Notes: generated by a model not told the origin, from the letters alone. 52,835 nucleotides of DNA from Hyphomicrobiales bacterium (GCA_021775835.1 JAJFHC010000011.1:1-52835); one strand, 5' to 3'. Counted from the stretch's first letter, positions 16,543-26,335 are shown. Translations and numbers: made by a program.

Positions 16543-18945
16543 CTAGCCACCTGCCTTCATACGGCTTCCATCCGGATCGAAGGCACAACCGAGGCTTGCC
16601 AGTCCTGTGTACCTGTCGCCCGCGATATCGATGTCAAAATATCCATCGCTCGACACCGGCACATATCCAAGGACAACAGGTCGGCCGACGCGGTACCCGA
16701 ACGCCGCCGACGTTACCTGGCCGACGACTTTTCCATCACACAGAATGGGCTCATGCCCCAGCGGTTGCGCATCGGACTCTTCAAGCGTGATCGACACCAG
16801 GTTCTGAGAAACTCCGTCATCACGTCTCCGCAGTAAGGCATCCCGCCCGATGAAGTCGATGTCCTTGTCGAACTTGACTGCAAACGACACACCGGCCTCG
16901 AATGGTGTGTCATCCGGGCCCATGTCATGGCCCATGGATAGATATTTTTTCTCAACTCGCATGGCCGTCTGTGCGTAGGCACCGGCATGGACGAGACCAA
17001 GTTCCGCGCCATGGGCAAACAGCGCATCGCAAACCGCAACGGCGCGGTTGGCGGGAACGGTGAGTTCCCAGCCGGCTTCTCCCACATAGGAGATCCGGGC
17101 CGCCTGTACGGTCGAACCGGCGAGTTCCACCTCCCTGTGTGAGAAATAGGAAAGGCCGTCGAGAGCGTCTCCCACGAGGCCCTGCATCAGTTCAGGCGCC
17201 CGAGGTCCCATGACCGCCAGCATCGCAAATTCTTCCGTCCTGTCCTCGATCGTTACCCGTTCACCTTCGCGAAGATGGCGCTTCAACCAGCTCAGGTCCT
17301 TGCGGAGCGCGCTGGTACCGACCTGCAACCGGTAGCGGTCATCGGTCATTCGCAACGCCGTCAGGTCGCTTTCGAAGCCGCCCCGTTCGTTCAACATCGC
17401 CGTGTAGATCGCCCGGCCCGGAGCCCGGGACATGTCGTTGGCGCATAGCCGCTGGAGGAAAGCTTCAGCATCCGGTCCATGTACATCAATTTTTCCGTAA
17501 GTCGATTGATCGAACAGGGCAACCGTTTCGTGGGCGGCTTTGACTTCCAGCCCAACCTGGTCAAACCACGCCGGCCGGCCCCAGCTCAGCACAGGCTCGG
17601 CCGGGCCGCCGAAATAGAGCGGACGTTCCCATGCAAAACGCTGGCCGAACCGGGCGTTCGCCTCGACAAACCGTTGATGCAGCGGCATCAACTTGAGGTT
17701 TCGCGACGACGTCCATTCCCGGCCTGGATAGGTGATCTCGTAGTGCTTGCCCAGAACCTCCGACACCCGTGCCTTGAGGGCGCCTGTTTCATTCTCCGCC
17801 GGTGAATAGCGCCGCGGGTCGATTTCACCAAGATCCATGGGTGCCGCCCCACCGACAACCCATTCGGCGATGGCCTTGCCGGCACCACCGCCTGTTGCCA
17901 GGCCTACCGAATTGAGGCCGCAGCACAGGTAAAAGCCGGCCACCTCAGGCGCCTCGCCGAGCATGAACGCACTGTCCGGCGTAAAACTCTCCGGGCCGTT
18001 GAGCAGGGTTCGCACTTCGGCCGTTTCAAGCGCTGGAATTCTGTGCAGCGCGTTCACCATCATCGGCTCGAAGTGATCCCAATCTTCGGGCAGGAGACTA
18101 AAGGCGAAATCCTCCCCCAGTTCACCAGGCTCGATGGCAATCCCCTCCGGTTCGAAACAGCCGACCAGCAGACCGCCGACATCATCACGAATGTACAAAT
18201 GGGAATCGTGATCCGACAGCGTTGGCAGGTGGCTCTCGATTCCCTCGATAGGCTTGGTCAGAAGGTAGTAGTGATGACACGGCATCAACGGCACGCAGAC
18301 ACCGGCCTTCTGCGCCAGGTCCCGGCTCCACAGACCGCCGCACAACACAATCGTTTCGCACCGGATCGTACCCGAGGGCGTGACCACACCGCACACGCGA
18401 CCATCTTCGATGACAAAATCTTCGACCGGCGTATTCTCGAGTATGCGCCCGCCGCGGGCTTTCGCCCCTTTGCTGAGCGCAAGGCAGAGATCGGACGGAT
18501 TGACCCGGCCATCATTCGGCGAATAGACACCGCCAATAATGTCGTCGGCATTGACCAGCGGCCAGTGGCCCTTGATGTCGTCTGGGCCCACGTCATGAGC
18601 TTCGACACCGTAGAGCCCGGCGAGCGCCGCCTGCCTTCGGATGTGGATCAGCCGGTCCGCATTGGTCGCGATCGAGAGCGATCCGGAACGGACCCAGCCG
18701 GTCGACTGCCCGGTTTCCTCCTCGAGACTCGAATAGAGTTCGGTCGAATACTTGATCAACTGGGTCATGTTGCGGGTCGATCGCAACTGGCGGACCTGTG
18801 CTGCAGAATGCCAGGTCGTCCCACTCGTCAGCTTGTCGCGCTCAAGCAGAACCGCATCCGTGATACCCAGCTTTGCCAGATGGTAAAGCGTCGAGCAGCC
18901 CATAACGCCGCCGCCGATGACAACCACCTGCGCCTGATCGATCAT
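16543..18945 (-). CDS. dimethylglycine/sarcosine dehydrogenase-like flavoprotein (FAD oxidoreductase + GcvT domains)
   Basis: An 800-residue enzyme with two halves. The N-terminal DAO-type FAD domain starts VVVIGGGVMGCSTLYHLAKL and continues SGTTWHSAAQVRQLRS, in which the histidine corresponds to the residue that covalently carries FAD in dimethylglycine dehydrogenase. The C-terminal half from about 430 is an aminomethyltransferase/GcvT folate-binding domain (YGKIDVHGPDAEAFLQRLCA; YVGEAGWELTVP). Such enzymes oxidatively demethylate methylated amines and pass the one-carbon unit to tetrahydrofolate. Dimethylglycine, sarcosine or another N-methyl amino acid is possible. It follows the nicotinamidase gene by 28 bases on the same strand. 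Confidence 0.9.
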   Translation of the reverse strand: MIDQAQVVVIGGGVMGCSTLYHLAKLGITDAVLLERDKLTSGTTWHSAAQVRQLRSTRNMTQLIKYSTELYSSLEEETGQSTGWVRSGSLSIATNADRLIHIRRQAALAGLYGVEAHDVGPDDIKGHWPLVNADDIIGGVYSPNDGRVNPSDLCLALSKGAKARGGRILENTPVEDFVIEDGRVCGVVTPSGTIRCETIVLCGGLWSRDLAQKAGVCVPLMPCHHYYLLTKPIEGIESHLPTLSDHDSHLYIRDDVGGLLVGCFEPEGIAIEPGELGEDFAFSLLPEDWDHFEPMMVNALHRIPALETAEVRTLLNGPESFTPDSAFMLGEAPEVAGFYLCCGLNSVGLATGGGAGKAIAEWVVGGAAPMDLGEIDPRRYSPAENETGALKARVSEVLGKHYEITYPGREWTSSRNLKLMPLHQRFVEANARFGQRFAWERPLYFGGPAEPVLSWGRPAWFDQVGLEVKAAHETVALFDQSTYGKIDVHGPDAEAFLQRLCANDMSRAPGRAIYTAMLNERGGFESDLTALRMTDDRYRLQVGTSALRKDLSWLKRHLREGERVTIEDRTEEFAMLAVMGPRAPELMQGLVGDALDGLSYFSHREVELAGSTVQAARISYVGEAGWELTVPANRAVAVCDALFAHGAELGLVHAGAYAQTAMRVEKKYLSMGHDMGPDDTPFEAGVSFAVKFDKDIDFIGRDALLRRRDDGVSQNLVSITLEESDAQPLGHEPILCDGKVVGQVTSAAFGYRVGRPVVLGYVPVSSDGYFDIDIAGDRYTGLASLGCAFDPDGSRMKAGG

Positions 18946-18973
18946 GTTTCAATGCCCCTTGAGAGTCGCCGTT

Positions 18974-19615
18974 TCAGGCGACGATCACGTCTTGCATCAG
19001 CGTAACGCCGGCCCTGCGCATCGACTGCAGGGCAGCCTCGAGCGAGCCGTCCAGGTTGATGCCCCGGCAGGCGCTTTCCACGACAATGGTCTCGAAACCC
19101 TGTTTACGGGCATCTTCTGCGGAAAACCTAACGCAGAAATCCAGTGCCAGCCCGACACAGAAAATCCGCCGGAACCCGCGTTCGCGCAGGTAGCCGGCAA
19201 GTCCGGTAGGCGTCTTCTGGTCATTTTCGAAAAACGCCGAGTAGGAATCGATTTCGCGCCGAAAACCCTTTCGGATCACCATCTCGGCGCCAGGCACGTC
19301 AAGGCCGTCATGGAACGCCGCCCCCCGCGTTCCCTGAACGCAATGATCGGGCCACAGTGTCTGACGCCCGTAAGACACTGTGATCTCGGAAAACGGATCA
19401 TGGCCCGGATAGCTGGAGGCAAAGGATTCATGGCCGGGCGTGTGCCAGTCCTGGGTCAACACCACATGGTCAAAGCCTGCCGCCAACCGGTTGATGACGG
19501 GGACGACGGCATCTCCGTCCGGCACCTCTAGGGCGCCACCGGGACAGAAATCGTTCTGCACATCTATGACAAGCAGAAGGTCGTGTCGATGAGGTGAAAT
19601 TGTTTCCGCAGACAT
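18974..19615 (-). CDS. pncA: nicotinamidase / pyrazinamidase
   Basis: A cysteine hydrolase of the isochorismatase fold, about 213 residues, converting nicotinamide to nicotinate in NAD salvage. The triad is readable: aspartate in LLVIDVQNDFCPGG, lysine in MVIRKGFRREIDSYSAF and the nucleophilic cysteine in GLALDFCVRFSAED. The PncA metal site D-x-H...H is present in QDWHTPGHESFAS. ATG 19615 is preferred because it begins just before the conserved domain; the open frame continues to 19681 without a ribosome site. It is upstream of the DMGDH-like gene on the same strand, possibly co-transcribed. Confidence 0.92.
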   Translation of the reverse strand: MSAETISPHRHDLLLVIDVQNDFCPGGALEVPDGDAVVPVINRLAAGFDHVVLTQDWHTPGHESFASSYPGHDPFSEITVSYGRQTLWPDHCVQGTRGAAFHDGLDVPGAEMVIRKGFRREIDSYSAFFENDQKTPTGLAGYLRERGFRRIFCVGLALDFCVRFSAEDARKQGFETIVVESACRGINLDGSLEAALQSMRRAGVTLMQDVIVA

Positions 19616-19801
19616 GGCCCGATGCTTCACGTGGATGAATCGCCATCGATTATGACGATTCAGACGCTGCGAAAGCAACAAAAACTACAGCGGATTCCGG
19701 CGACAACGGAATTCGGACGTAAGCCAGGCGACACCGGAAGTGCGTGATCACCCCCCGTGAACGCCGCCCGTCCACGAGGAGTGAGGTATTCACTTGAAAA
19801 A

Positions 19802-20623
19802 TCAGGCAGCGTTCTTGATGAAATCCACCGCCTCTTCGGTGCTCCATACCGCATTTGCCATGTAGCGGAAGTTGGTGAGCGCGGCGAGATAGCCATCGCC
19901 TTCAGGCAACATGGCGGCAGCGGTCGCATCCTTGACCACGGCAATTTCAAACCCCTGTTCCAGCAATTCGCGCATATGGGATTCCGTGCACAGGTTTGCG
20001 GACATGCCGGCCAGGATGACCTGGTCGACTCTCTGTTTGCGCAACTGCAGCACAAGGTCGTTCGATTCATTGCCATAAAGCTTGTGCGGCGACGTGACGA
20101 TCGTCTTGCCGTCGTTGATATAGGGCTTGTACTGCGGCATAAAGTCAGCGCCCGAGTTTTCAAAACCCTCTGTCGTCAACGCGCCTTTGCGGTCGAACAT
20201 ACCGATCTTGTGCATCAGCTTTTCCAGTGCGCCTTCGAACCGCCATCCCTTGTCGGTGGGATAATAGTAGTGCGGGGATACCGCCACGGTGAGGTCCTGG
20301 GCTTTCGCCGCCTTGAATAACTTTTCGATGTTTTCAACCGTGTTGTGGTGTTCGACACTGGCGCCGACCACTTTCCAGGTCACGCCCTTGGGGCTAAGAA
20401 AGTCAATCTGCGGATCGGTGACCACCAGGGCCGTCCGCGCACCGATCAGCTTCATATCACTGGGCGGCAGCGCTGGACTGGCGGGATCCGCATAAGGATC
20501 CTCTGCAGCGGTGGCCGCATGGACGCCGGCGGCCGTGGCCGCAGCGGCGACACCTATTCCCAAACCCGTCTTGAGCGCATGACGGCGGTCCATGTCCGGC
20601 TTCTCGTCGTGATGTTCACACAT
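19802..20623 (-). CDS. Tat-exported isochorismatase-family hydrolase
   Basis: A 273-residue cysteine hydrolase-like protein. The N-terminus carries a twin-arginine signal (MDRRHALKTGLGIGVAAAAT) with likely cleavage near AATAAED, so the mature protein is periplasmic, unusual for this fold. The triad is kept: aspartate in LVVTDPQIDFL, lysine in VTSPHKLYG and cysteine in AGMSANLCTESHMREL. The start is ATG 20623, with AAAGGAG just upstream; longer in-frame extension to 20887 would run through the divergent AraC promoter and is rejected. The substrate is unknown. The nearby AraC-type regulator may control it. Confidence 0.9.
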   Translation of the reverse strand: MCEHHDEKPDMDRRHALKTGLGIGVAAAATAAGVHAATAAEDPYADPASPALPPSDMKLIGARTALVVTDPQIDFLSPKGVTWKVVGASVEHHNTVENIEKLFKAAKAQDLTVAVSPHYYYPTDKGWRFEGALEKLMHKIGMFDRKGALTTEGFENSGADFMPQYKPYINDGKTIVTSPHKLYGNESNDLVLQLRKQRVDQVILAGMSANLCTESHMRELLEQGFEIAVVKDATAAAMLPEGDGYLAALTNFRYMANAVWSTEEAVDFIKNAA

Positions 20624-20741
20624 GATGTTTCTCCTTTGAAAGGGGGCGTTCAACATCAACAGTATGATCGTGGACGTGTGCCTTATCGTCTGAGAAGCGT
20701 TCCTTGCGAGCCGGCGCACGTTCATGTGACTTGAGCCCGGC

Positions 20742-21677
20742 ATGTCCACAACCGATACTTTCGCTATGACTTTCTCCGTGTCTTTCGAACCCATCTTCGA
20801 CGCCCTCGAAATCGATGCCGATCCGTTCGCGCTGTGTGAACTGCATGGCCAGTGCCAACTCGGATTGGGCCGCCAACCGAACGCCACGTTGCACTATTTT
20901 CTGGCCGGTTCCGGGACAATCACGTTCGACGGAACCCGGTCCGTCGATGTCGATGCCGGAACACTGGTGCTGGCGCCGGCCTTCCTGCCGCACGCCATCA
21001 ACGGCTCAGGTCAACCCGGAACGCCATTGCCCATTTGCAAGCCTGCCGGACTTAACATCGAACACCACCTGGTCGGCGGCACGGACATCAACCGAGAAGA
21101 AACCCTGGTGGCCCTGTGCGGCCGCGTGAGCGTCGGCATCGCCGGCGTCAGCGGCATTCTCGACCTGGTGCGGCAGCCGATTGTCGAGCGAAAGGAGACC
21201 GGCAGCCGGGCATTTTCCGTCATTGACGATCTGGTCCGGGAACTGGCGCACCCGGTTCTGGGCAGCAAAGCCCTGATCAAGACGCTTCTGCACCAGTGCA
21301 TGATCCACCTGTTGCGAGAACGGCTCATGGCCGACGATCGGGGCCTTGCCTGGATGGCAGCCCTGGTCGACGAAAAACTCTGGGGTGCCCTGCGGCTCAT
21401 GCTCGACCATCCCGCGGACGCCCATTCGGTGGAAAGCCTGGCCGACAGTGCCGGCATGAGCCGCGCCACGTTTGCCAAACGGTTTTCCGATGCCTATGGC
21501 AGCGGGCCGATGGAGTTGCTCCGTGATCTGCGCATGCAGAAAGCCGCGTCCTTGCTGGCGCACTCGGACTTGCCGGTCAAACGCATCGCCGAGCTTGTCG
21601 GCCTCAAGAGCCGAAGCTATTTCACACGCACCTTCCAGGGTTATTTCGGCGCGACCCCTCAGACGTTCAGAAGTTAG
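20742..21677 (+). CDS. AraC family transcriptional regulator with cupin N-terminal domain
   Basis: A 311-residue regulator. The N-terminal cupin sensor domain (HGQCQLGLGRQPNATLHYFL; GTLVLAPAFLPHAING) is followed from about 200 by the paired AraC helix-turn-helix motifs VESLADSAGMSRATFAKRF and VKRIAELVGLKSRSYFTRTF. It is divergent from the Tat-exported isochorismatase-like gene with 118 bases between the starts, so that gene is the likeliest target. The effector is unknown. Confidence 0.92.
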   Translation: MSTTDTFAMTFSVSFEPIFDALEIDADPFALCELHGQCQLGLGRQPNATLHYFLAGSGTITFDGTRSVDVDAGTLVLAPAFLPHAINGSGQPGTPLPICKPAGLNIEHHLVGGTDINREETLVALCGRVSVGIAGVSGILDLVRQPIVERKETGSRAFSVIDDLVRELAHPVLGSKALIKTLLHQCMIHLLRERLMADDRGLAWMAALVDEKLWGALRLMLDHPADAHSVESLADSAGMSRATFAKRFSDAYGSGPMELLRDLRMQKAASLLAHSDLPVKRIAELVGLKSRSYFTRTFQGYFGATPQTFRS

Positions 21678-21699
21678 AACCGACCGCGACGGGCTAGTC

Positions 21700-21890
21700 C
21701 AGGACGGTAACGTTCTTTACGGTAACCAGCGCGTACAATTCAATTTCCTGAGTGTAGACAGGAGCAACACCGGAGAGCACATCATCCAGTTGAAACCGCA
21801 GGTCCAATGGCCTGCGCGATACATTGTGGCCCGGTGAGTAGCGTCCCGACCTCGCTATCGCGCGCTCAAGAATGACCCAGACGGGAAGCA
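21700..21890 (-). repeat. REP-like intergenic repeat, divergent copy 2
   Basis: This tail-to-tail gap has no credible gene. Minus-strand reading gives TTCCCGTCTGGGTCATTCTT followed by GAGCGCGCGATAGCGAGGTC, sharing TTCCCG, GTCATTCTTG and GCGAGG(A/T)CG in the same order with the copy near 16441-16535. A 72-codon open frame across it looks like a by-product of the repeat. Confidence 0.4.
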
Positions 21891-21915
21891 GCGTATTGAG
21901 CCAATCCAGCAAAAC

Positions 21916-23748
21916 TCAGGCCGTCTGCCTCACCTTCAGCCCGAGTTCATCGATCATGGCATCGCGCATCTTGAATTTCTGCGGCTTGCCCGTCACCGTC
22001 ATGGGCAGGGCGTCCTTGAAGCGCACATAGCGTGGTACCTTGTAGTGGGCAATCTGGCCCTTGCAGAACTCGCGGATCTCTTCTTCGCTTGAGGTTTCCC
22101 CGGCCTTCAACACAACCCAGGCGCAGATCTCTTCGCCATACTTTTCATCCGGCACGCCGAACGTCTGGACCTCCTGGATCTTGGGGTGCCCGAACAGAAA
22201 CTCCTCGATTTCACGCGGGTAGACGTTTTCGCCGCCACGGATCAACATGTCCTTTACCCGCCCGACAATGTTGCAATAGCCATCGGCATCGAGGATCGCG
22301 AGATCGCCTGTGTGCATCCAGCCCGCTCCGTCAATCGCCTCCATCGTTCTGTCCTCATCGTTCCAGTACCCCCGCATCACGGAATAACCGCGCGTGCACA
22401 GCTCGCCCTCTTCCTCAATCCCCACAGTGTCGCCGTGCTTGTTGATGATCTTGACTTCCACATGGGGATGGATCCGGCCGACCGTTGAGACCCGCTTTTC
22501 GATTGGATCGTCGGTGTGGCTTTGAAACGAGACCGGGCTCGTTTCGGTCATGCCGTAGGCAATCGTCACTTCCGACATGTGCATGTCCGAGACCACCTTC
22601 TTCATGACCTCGATAGGACACGGCGCGCCGGCCATGATTCCGGTGCGCAAACTCGACAGACTTGTACCGGCAAACGTCTCATGATCGAGCATCGCCACAA
22701 ACATGGTGGGAACACCGTAGAGTGCGGTACAGCGTTCCGCTTCCAGTGACGCCAGTGTGCTCGCAGGCTCAAAGGCTTCCCCAGGGAAGACCATGGTCGC
22801 ACCGGTCGTCGCGCATCCAAGCGTTCCCATCACCATGCCGAAGCAATGATAAAGCGGCACCGGGATACAGAGCCTGTCGGATTCAGTGAAATTCATCGTC
22901 CGCACGCAGAACTGCGCGTTGTTGACGATGTTGGTGTGGCTGAGCGTGGCCCCCTTTGGAGACCCGGTCGTGCCGCTGGTGAACTGGATGTTGATCGGGT
23001 CGTCGGGAACGAGCGAGCGCTCCACGTCGTCCAGCCGCTGGATCTGAGCGGGACCTGCAAGTGACATGACGTGTTCAAACCCGTACATGCCCGACCCGGT
23101 CTCGGCCCCCATGAGCACAACCGTACGCAAGCTCGGCGCTCTGCTCGAGTCAATACGCCCGGGCTCGCTTGAGTCGATTTCCGGGACGACCGAGCGCAAC
23201 ATCTCCACGTAGTCGCTCGCTTTAAAAGAAGGAGCCAGAACCAGGGCCGCACACCCGACCTTGTTGATCACATATTCCAGTTCCGAAGTCCGGTAGGCCG
23301 GGTTGATGTTGACCATGATGACACCGATGCGGGCGGTGGCGAACTGAACCAGCAGCCATTCCGGCCGGTTCGGTGCCCAGATCCCCAGCCGGTCACCCTT
23401 GGAGAGGCCCAGGGCCAGCAGTCCCGCCGCCAGCTGGTCGACTTTTTGCGACAACTGATTCCAGGTCCAGCGTTCGCCATGGTCACGGAAAACCGCGGCC
23501 TCCCGGCCGCCCATTGCACTCGCGGTGTCCCGCAAGACCTGCGGAATTGTCTTGCGCCACAACGGCCTGCTCTGGTCACCCGATACATAGGCCTTGCCGT
23601 CGATCGGGCGAAGCGTCTCCGGGTCAGACGGGTTCCCGCCGGTATCGGGTTCCAGACCCGTCAGGGGCTTCGACAGATCCATTTCTTCAAACTCACCACT
23701 CATCATGCCGACCATTCTTTCGCGTTCAGACAACCTGTGGGCGACCAT
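21916..23748 (-). CDS. AMP-dependent acyl-CoA synthetase (FadD-like)
   Basis: A 610-residue ANL-superfamily ligase. The phosphate loop is [18 protein letters not shown], the adenine/acyl region includes [16 protein letters not shown], the hinge is in [20 protein letters not shown], and the catalytic C-terminal lysine is in [17 protein letters not shown]. It activates a fatty or related carboxylic acid to its CoA thioester. Several starts are possible; ATG 23748 is the longest, and ATG 23703 (MSGEFEEMD) would remove 15 residues; neither has a strong ribosome site. It stands alone and is divergent from the Rieske fusion gene. Chain-length preference is not readable. Confidence 0.92.
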   Translation of the reverse strand: MVAHRLSERERMVGMMSGEFEEMDLSKPLTGLEPDTGGNPSDPETLRPIDGKAYVSGDQSRPLWRKTIPQVLRDTASAMGGREAAVFRDHGERWTWNQLSQKVDQLAAGLLALGLSKGDRLGIWAPNRPEWLLVQFATARIGVIMVNINPAYRTSELEYVINKVGCAALVLAPSFKASDYVEMLRSVVPEIDSSEPGRIDSSRAPSLRTVVLMGAETGSGMYGFEHVMSLAGPAQIQRLDDVERSLVPDDPINIQFTSGTTGSPKGATLSHTNIVNNAQFCVRTMNFTESDRLCIPVPLYHCFGMVMGTLGCATTGATMVFPGEAFEPASTLASLEAERCTALYGVPTMFVAMLDHETFAGTSLSSLRTGIMAGAPCPIEVMKKVVSDMHMSEVTIAYGMTETSPVSFQSHTDDPIEKRVSTVGRIHPHVEVKIINKHGDTVGIEEEGELCTRGYSVMRGYWNDEDRTMEAIDGAGWMHTGDLAILDADGYCNIVGRVKDMLIRGGENVYPREIEEFLFGHPKIQEVQTFGVPDEKYGEEICAWVVLKAGETSSEEEIREFCKGQIAHYKVPRYVRFKDALPMTVTGKPQKFKMRDAMIDELGLKVRQTA

Positions 23749-23948
23749 AACATTACAAATTCACGGAAACGACTCCATCACATGTTACGCTAGTCGCCCA
23801 ACCGGGCAACTGGGAAACCAAACGGCTCTGTCGCTTGTCGATATTCCTGACCGGCGAACAAAAGAGATAATAAAACAATATAAAACTTGCTTTATTGAAA
23901 TCACCAGATTACGTTTGTTGACATGCCGTCCACAAAAAAGGATCTGTC

Positions 23949-25544
23949 ATGCCCCGCCCCGAACCCGTCTGGACCAACGCAATCACCAGGACCGAACTTG
24001 TCGGCAAGGGCGGCAAGACCGTCATTAAGCTCAATGGCAAACAGATTCTGCTCTGGTTGAGCGAAGGTACGGTTTACGCCTGCAACAACCGGTGTCCCCA
24101 CGAAGGCTACCCCCTGTCGGAAGGAACTCTCGCTGACGCCTGCGTTCTCACATGCAACTGGCACAATTGGAAGTTTGACTTGGAGTCAGGCGAAACCCTC
24201 GTGGGCGGAGACAAGCTGCGGGTGTTTCCTGTACGGCTCGAGGACGACCTCATTATTCTCGATCTGGCCGACCCGCCTGCACAGGACGTACGTGATGAAG
24301 CGATCGCCGGATTGCGGCAGGCCTTCGACGAACACGACTATGAGCGCATGGCACGCGAGTTGGCCCGGTATCAGCAGACCGGCGCCGATCCGGTCGATGT
24401 CCTGCCCATCGCCTTCGAGTGGGCCGCCGACGGTTTCGAATTTGGCATGACCCACGCCCAGGCAGGAGCACCGGACTGGCTGGCACTGCGTGACCGGATT
24501 GCCGCAAGCGAACCCGAGGCCCGTCTGATTCCCCTAATCGAGATCATCGGGCATTTGTCCTGGGACCGGATGATGCAGAAGGGACCATTTCCCTTCAGGA
24601 CAAAACAGGCATCGGTGTTTGATGCGGCCGCCCTTGAGAATGCGATTGAACGCGAGGATCAGGACGAGGCCATTGCACAGATAGATATTGCTCTGGAAAC
24701 CGTCGGTGCCGATACCCTGCGCCCTCCCCTGGAACGAGCGGCACTGCGCCACTACCAGAATTTCGGACACACACCGATCTACCTCGAGAAAACCTACGAG
24801 CTCATCGAGATTCTCGGTGACGCAGCTGCCAGAGCCCTCTTTTATCCGCTCGTGCGCACCTTGTGCACCGGTGCCCGGGAGGACCTGATTCCCGAGTTCC
24901 GCGGCTATGCGTCTGCCCTGGAGAAATGGGATCCGACTGCCACCGATCTGCCGCAACCCGACGACCTGCGTGGAAAAGGCGTCAATGCCTGTTTCGACAT
25001 GGTCACGCGCGCAGGCGGCAATGCCGGTGAGCTCTTTGATGTCCTCATGCATGCCGGCTGTGATGCCATGCTGCATTTCGATCCGCAATACCGCGAACAT
25101 GTGGACAAACCGGTCCAGCAGAATGTGGACTGGCTCGACTTTACCCACACCATGACGCACCTCAACGCATCGCGTCGGATCTGCGAGCGTCAACCCGACC
25201 TGTGGGCCAATTCCTTCCTGCAAACGGCCTGTTTTCTTGGTCGCAACACAAACTTCATCGACTGGGAACAGGACGTTGCACAGTGGACCGTAGACAAACC
25301 CGACACTTTCCTGGATGAGGTGTTCGACGGTTTGCTCGACCACGGCCAGCCGCTTTACATCTACTCTGTACATGTCCTCAAACTGGCAACCGCCATCAAG
25401 GAAGAACTCGAGCGAAACCCGCACGCCACCTGGAAACCGGTTGCCTTTGCAGCCCTCAACCGGCTCCTGCATGAACCGGCCAAGCAGAAACACATGCTCA
25501 GGGTAACCAAACAGGCTTTCAAGTTTGTCGAGGCCCAGGGTTAA
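23949..25544 (+). CDS. Rieske [2Fe-2S] domain fused to an uncharacterised helical domain
   Basis: A 531-residue protein. Residues about 8-110 are a Rieske ferredoxin domain with both ligand boxes, CPHEGYPLSEG (C49, H51) and CNWHNWKFD (C69, H72). The remaining ~420 residues are predicted mostly helical, with many conserved-looking histidines: HLSWDR, HYQNFGHTPIYLEKTY, LMHAGCDAMLHFD, FTHTMTHLNASR and LDHGQPLYIYSVHVLK. This is not the ring-hydroxylating oxygenase catalytic fold, and I do not recognise the family. A metal-dependent oxygenase with its own electron-transfer domain is one reading. It is first in a run of three plus-strand genes, 209 bases before the AhpD-like gene. Confidence 0.88.
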   Translation: MPRPEPVWTNAITRTELVGKGGKTVIKLNGKQILLWLSEGTVYACNNRCPHEGYPLSEGTLADACVLTCNWHNWKFDLESGETLVGGDKLRVFPVRLEDDLIILDLADPPAQDVRDEAIAGLRQAFDEHDYERMARELARYQQTGADPVDVLPIAFEWAADGFEFGMTHAQAGAPDWLALRDRIAASEPEARLIPLIEIIGHLSWDRMMQKGPFPFRTKQASVFDAAALENAIEREDQDEAIAQIDIALETVGADTLRPPLERAALRHYQNFGHTPIYLEKTYELIEILGDAAARALFYPLVRTLCTGAREDLIPEFRGYASALEKWDPTATDLPQPDDLRGKGVNACFDMVTRAGGNAGELFDVLMHAGCDAMLHFDPQYREHVDKPVQQNVDWLDFTHTMTHLNASRRICERQPDLWANSFLQTACFLGRNTNFIDWEQDVAQWTVDKPDTFLDEVFDGLLDHGQPLYIYSVHVLKLATAIKEELERNPHATWKPVAFAALNRLLHEPAKQKHMLRVTKQAFKFVEAQG

Positions 25545-25680
25545 CCAGGATCGGTTCAAGTTTTATCTTGGTTGATTCGCTCTAGCCATTGCGTACCGGC
25601 GCTTCCTAAAATAAAATAGACACAAGCCTGCCGGCGGGCGGGCCAAGACCACTCCGCCCGCTCCCCCAATGGCAGGACTT

Positions 25681-25700
25681 CTCTACATTCGAATGTCGAG
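25681..25700. promoter_or_regulatory. near-perfect palindrome upstream of the AhpD-like gene
   Basis: ACATTCGAATGT (25685-25696) is a perfect 12-bp palindrome, extending to 20 bp with one mismatched pair (CTCT/CGAG flanks). It lies 53 bases before the ATG at 25754, so it may be an operator. No regulator gene is adjacent. Confidence 0.4.
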
Positions 25701-25753
25701 AACGAGTGCCTTTTGGCACCGCCGGTCATCCTACAACAGTCGAAGGAGTGTAC

Positions 25754-26335
25754 ATGAGCGCCTGGATCGAAATGATAGCGGACGAGAAGGCCGATGGTTT
25801 TCTGAAGGAAATGTATGACAAGGTGCGCACCCCCCATGGCACGGTCGACAATGTCATGCGCGCGCATTCTCTGCGGCCACAGACCATGGACGGTCACGTG
25901 ACCCTTTACAGAAGCGTGCTGCACAACGATGCCAACACCCTGCCCTTCTGGTTTCTCGAGGTAGTGGCGTCGTACACATCAATCCTGAATGACTGCGAGT
26001 ACAGTCTAACCCATCATTTCATGAATGTGCGCCGCCTCATGAAGGACGAACGGCGGTCCGATATAGTTTTTGCAGCCCTGAAGGCCGGCCGGCCTGAAGA
26101 CGCGTTCGAAGGCAAGGAACTCGCCTTGCTGCGATATGCCGAAAAGCTCACGGTTCGTCCGGGCAACATGGTGGCGTCCGACATGGATCTCCTGCGCCAG
26201 GCCGATTGCGAAGACGGTGAGGTTCTGGAAGTCAATCAGGTCTGCGCCTACTTCAACTACTCCAACCGTTTGCTGAACGGCCTGGGGGTGACGACCCAGG
26301 GAGACACTATTGGTTTCTACAAGGAAGCCGATTAG
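25754..26335 (+). CDS. carboxymuconolactone decarboxylase / AhpD-like family protein
   Basis: A 193-residue helical protein of the AhpD/CMD fold. The start at ATG 25754 has AAGGAG at 25743-25748. The usual E...CxxCxxxH active-site signature is partly kept: E69 and C81 with H88, but the second cysteine is S84 (CEYSLTHH). Without the CxxC pair a normal AhpD disulfide reductase cycle is unlikely; other CMD-fold proteins are decarboxylases or uncharacterised peroxidase-related proteins. It lies between the Rieske fusion and the B3/B4 protein on the same strand and could act with the Rieske protein, which is inference. Confidence 0.82.
   Translation: MSAWIEMIADEKADGFLKEMYDKVRTPHGTVDNVMRAHSLRPQTMDGHVTLYRSVLHNDANTLPFWFLEVVASYTSILNDCEYSLTHHFMNVRRLMKDERRSDIVFAALKAGRPEDAFEGKELALLRYAEKLTVRPGNMVASDMDLLRQADCEDGEVLEVNQVCAYFNYSNRLLNGLGVTTQGDTIGFYKEAD

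Noticed and set aside
20624..20887. N-terminal extension of the Tat-exported isochorismatase gene
   Set aside because: It would cross the divergent AraC gene start and place a twin-arginine signal in the middle of the protein; ATG 20623 has AAAGGAG upstream.
24534..25559. 341-codon minus-strand open frame
   Set aside because: It is antisense to the Rieske fusion protein, which has intact Rieske ligands and coding codon use; the antisense product has no recognisable domain.
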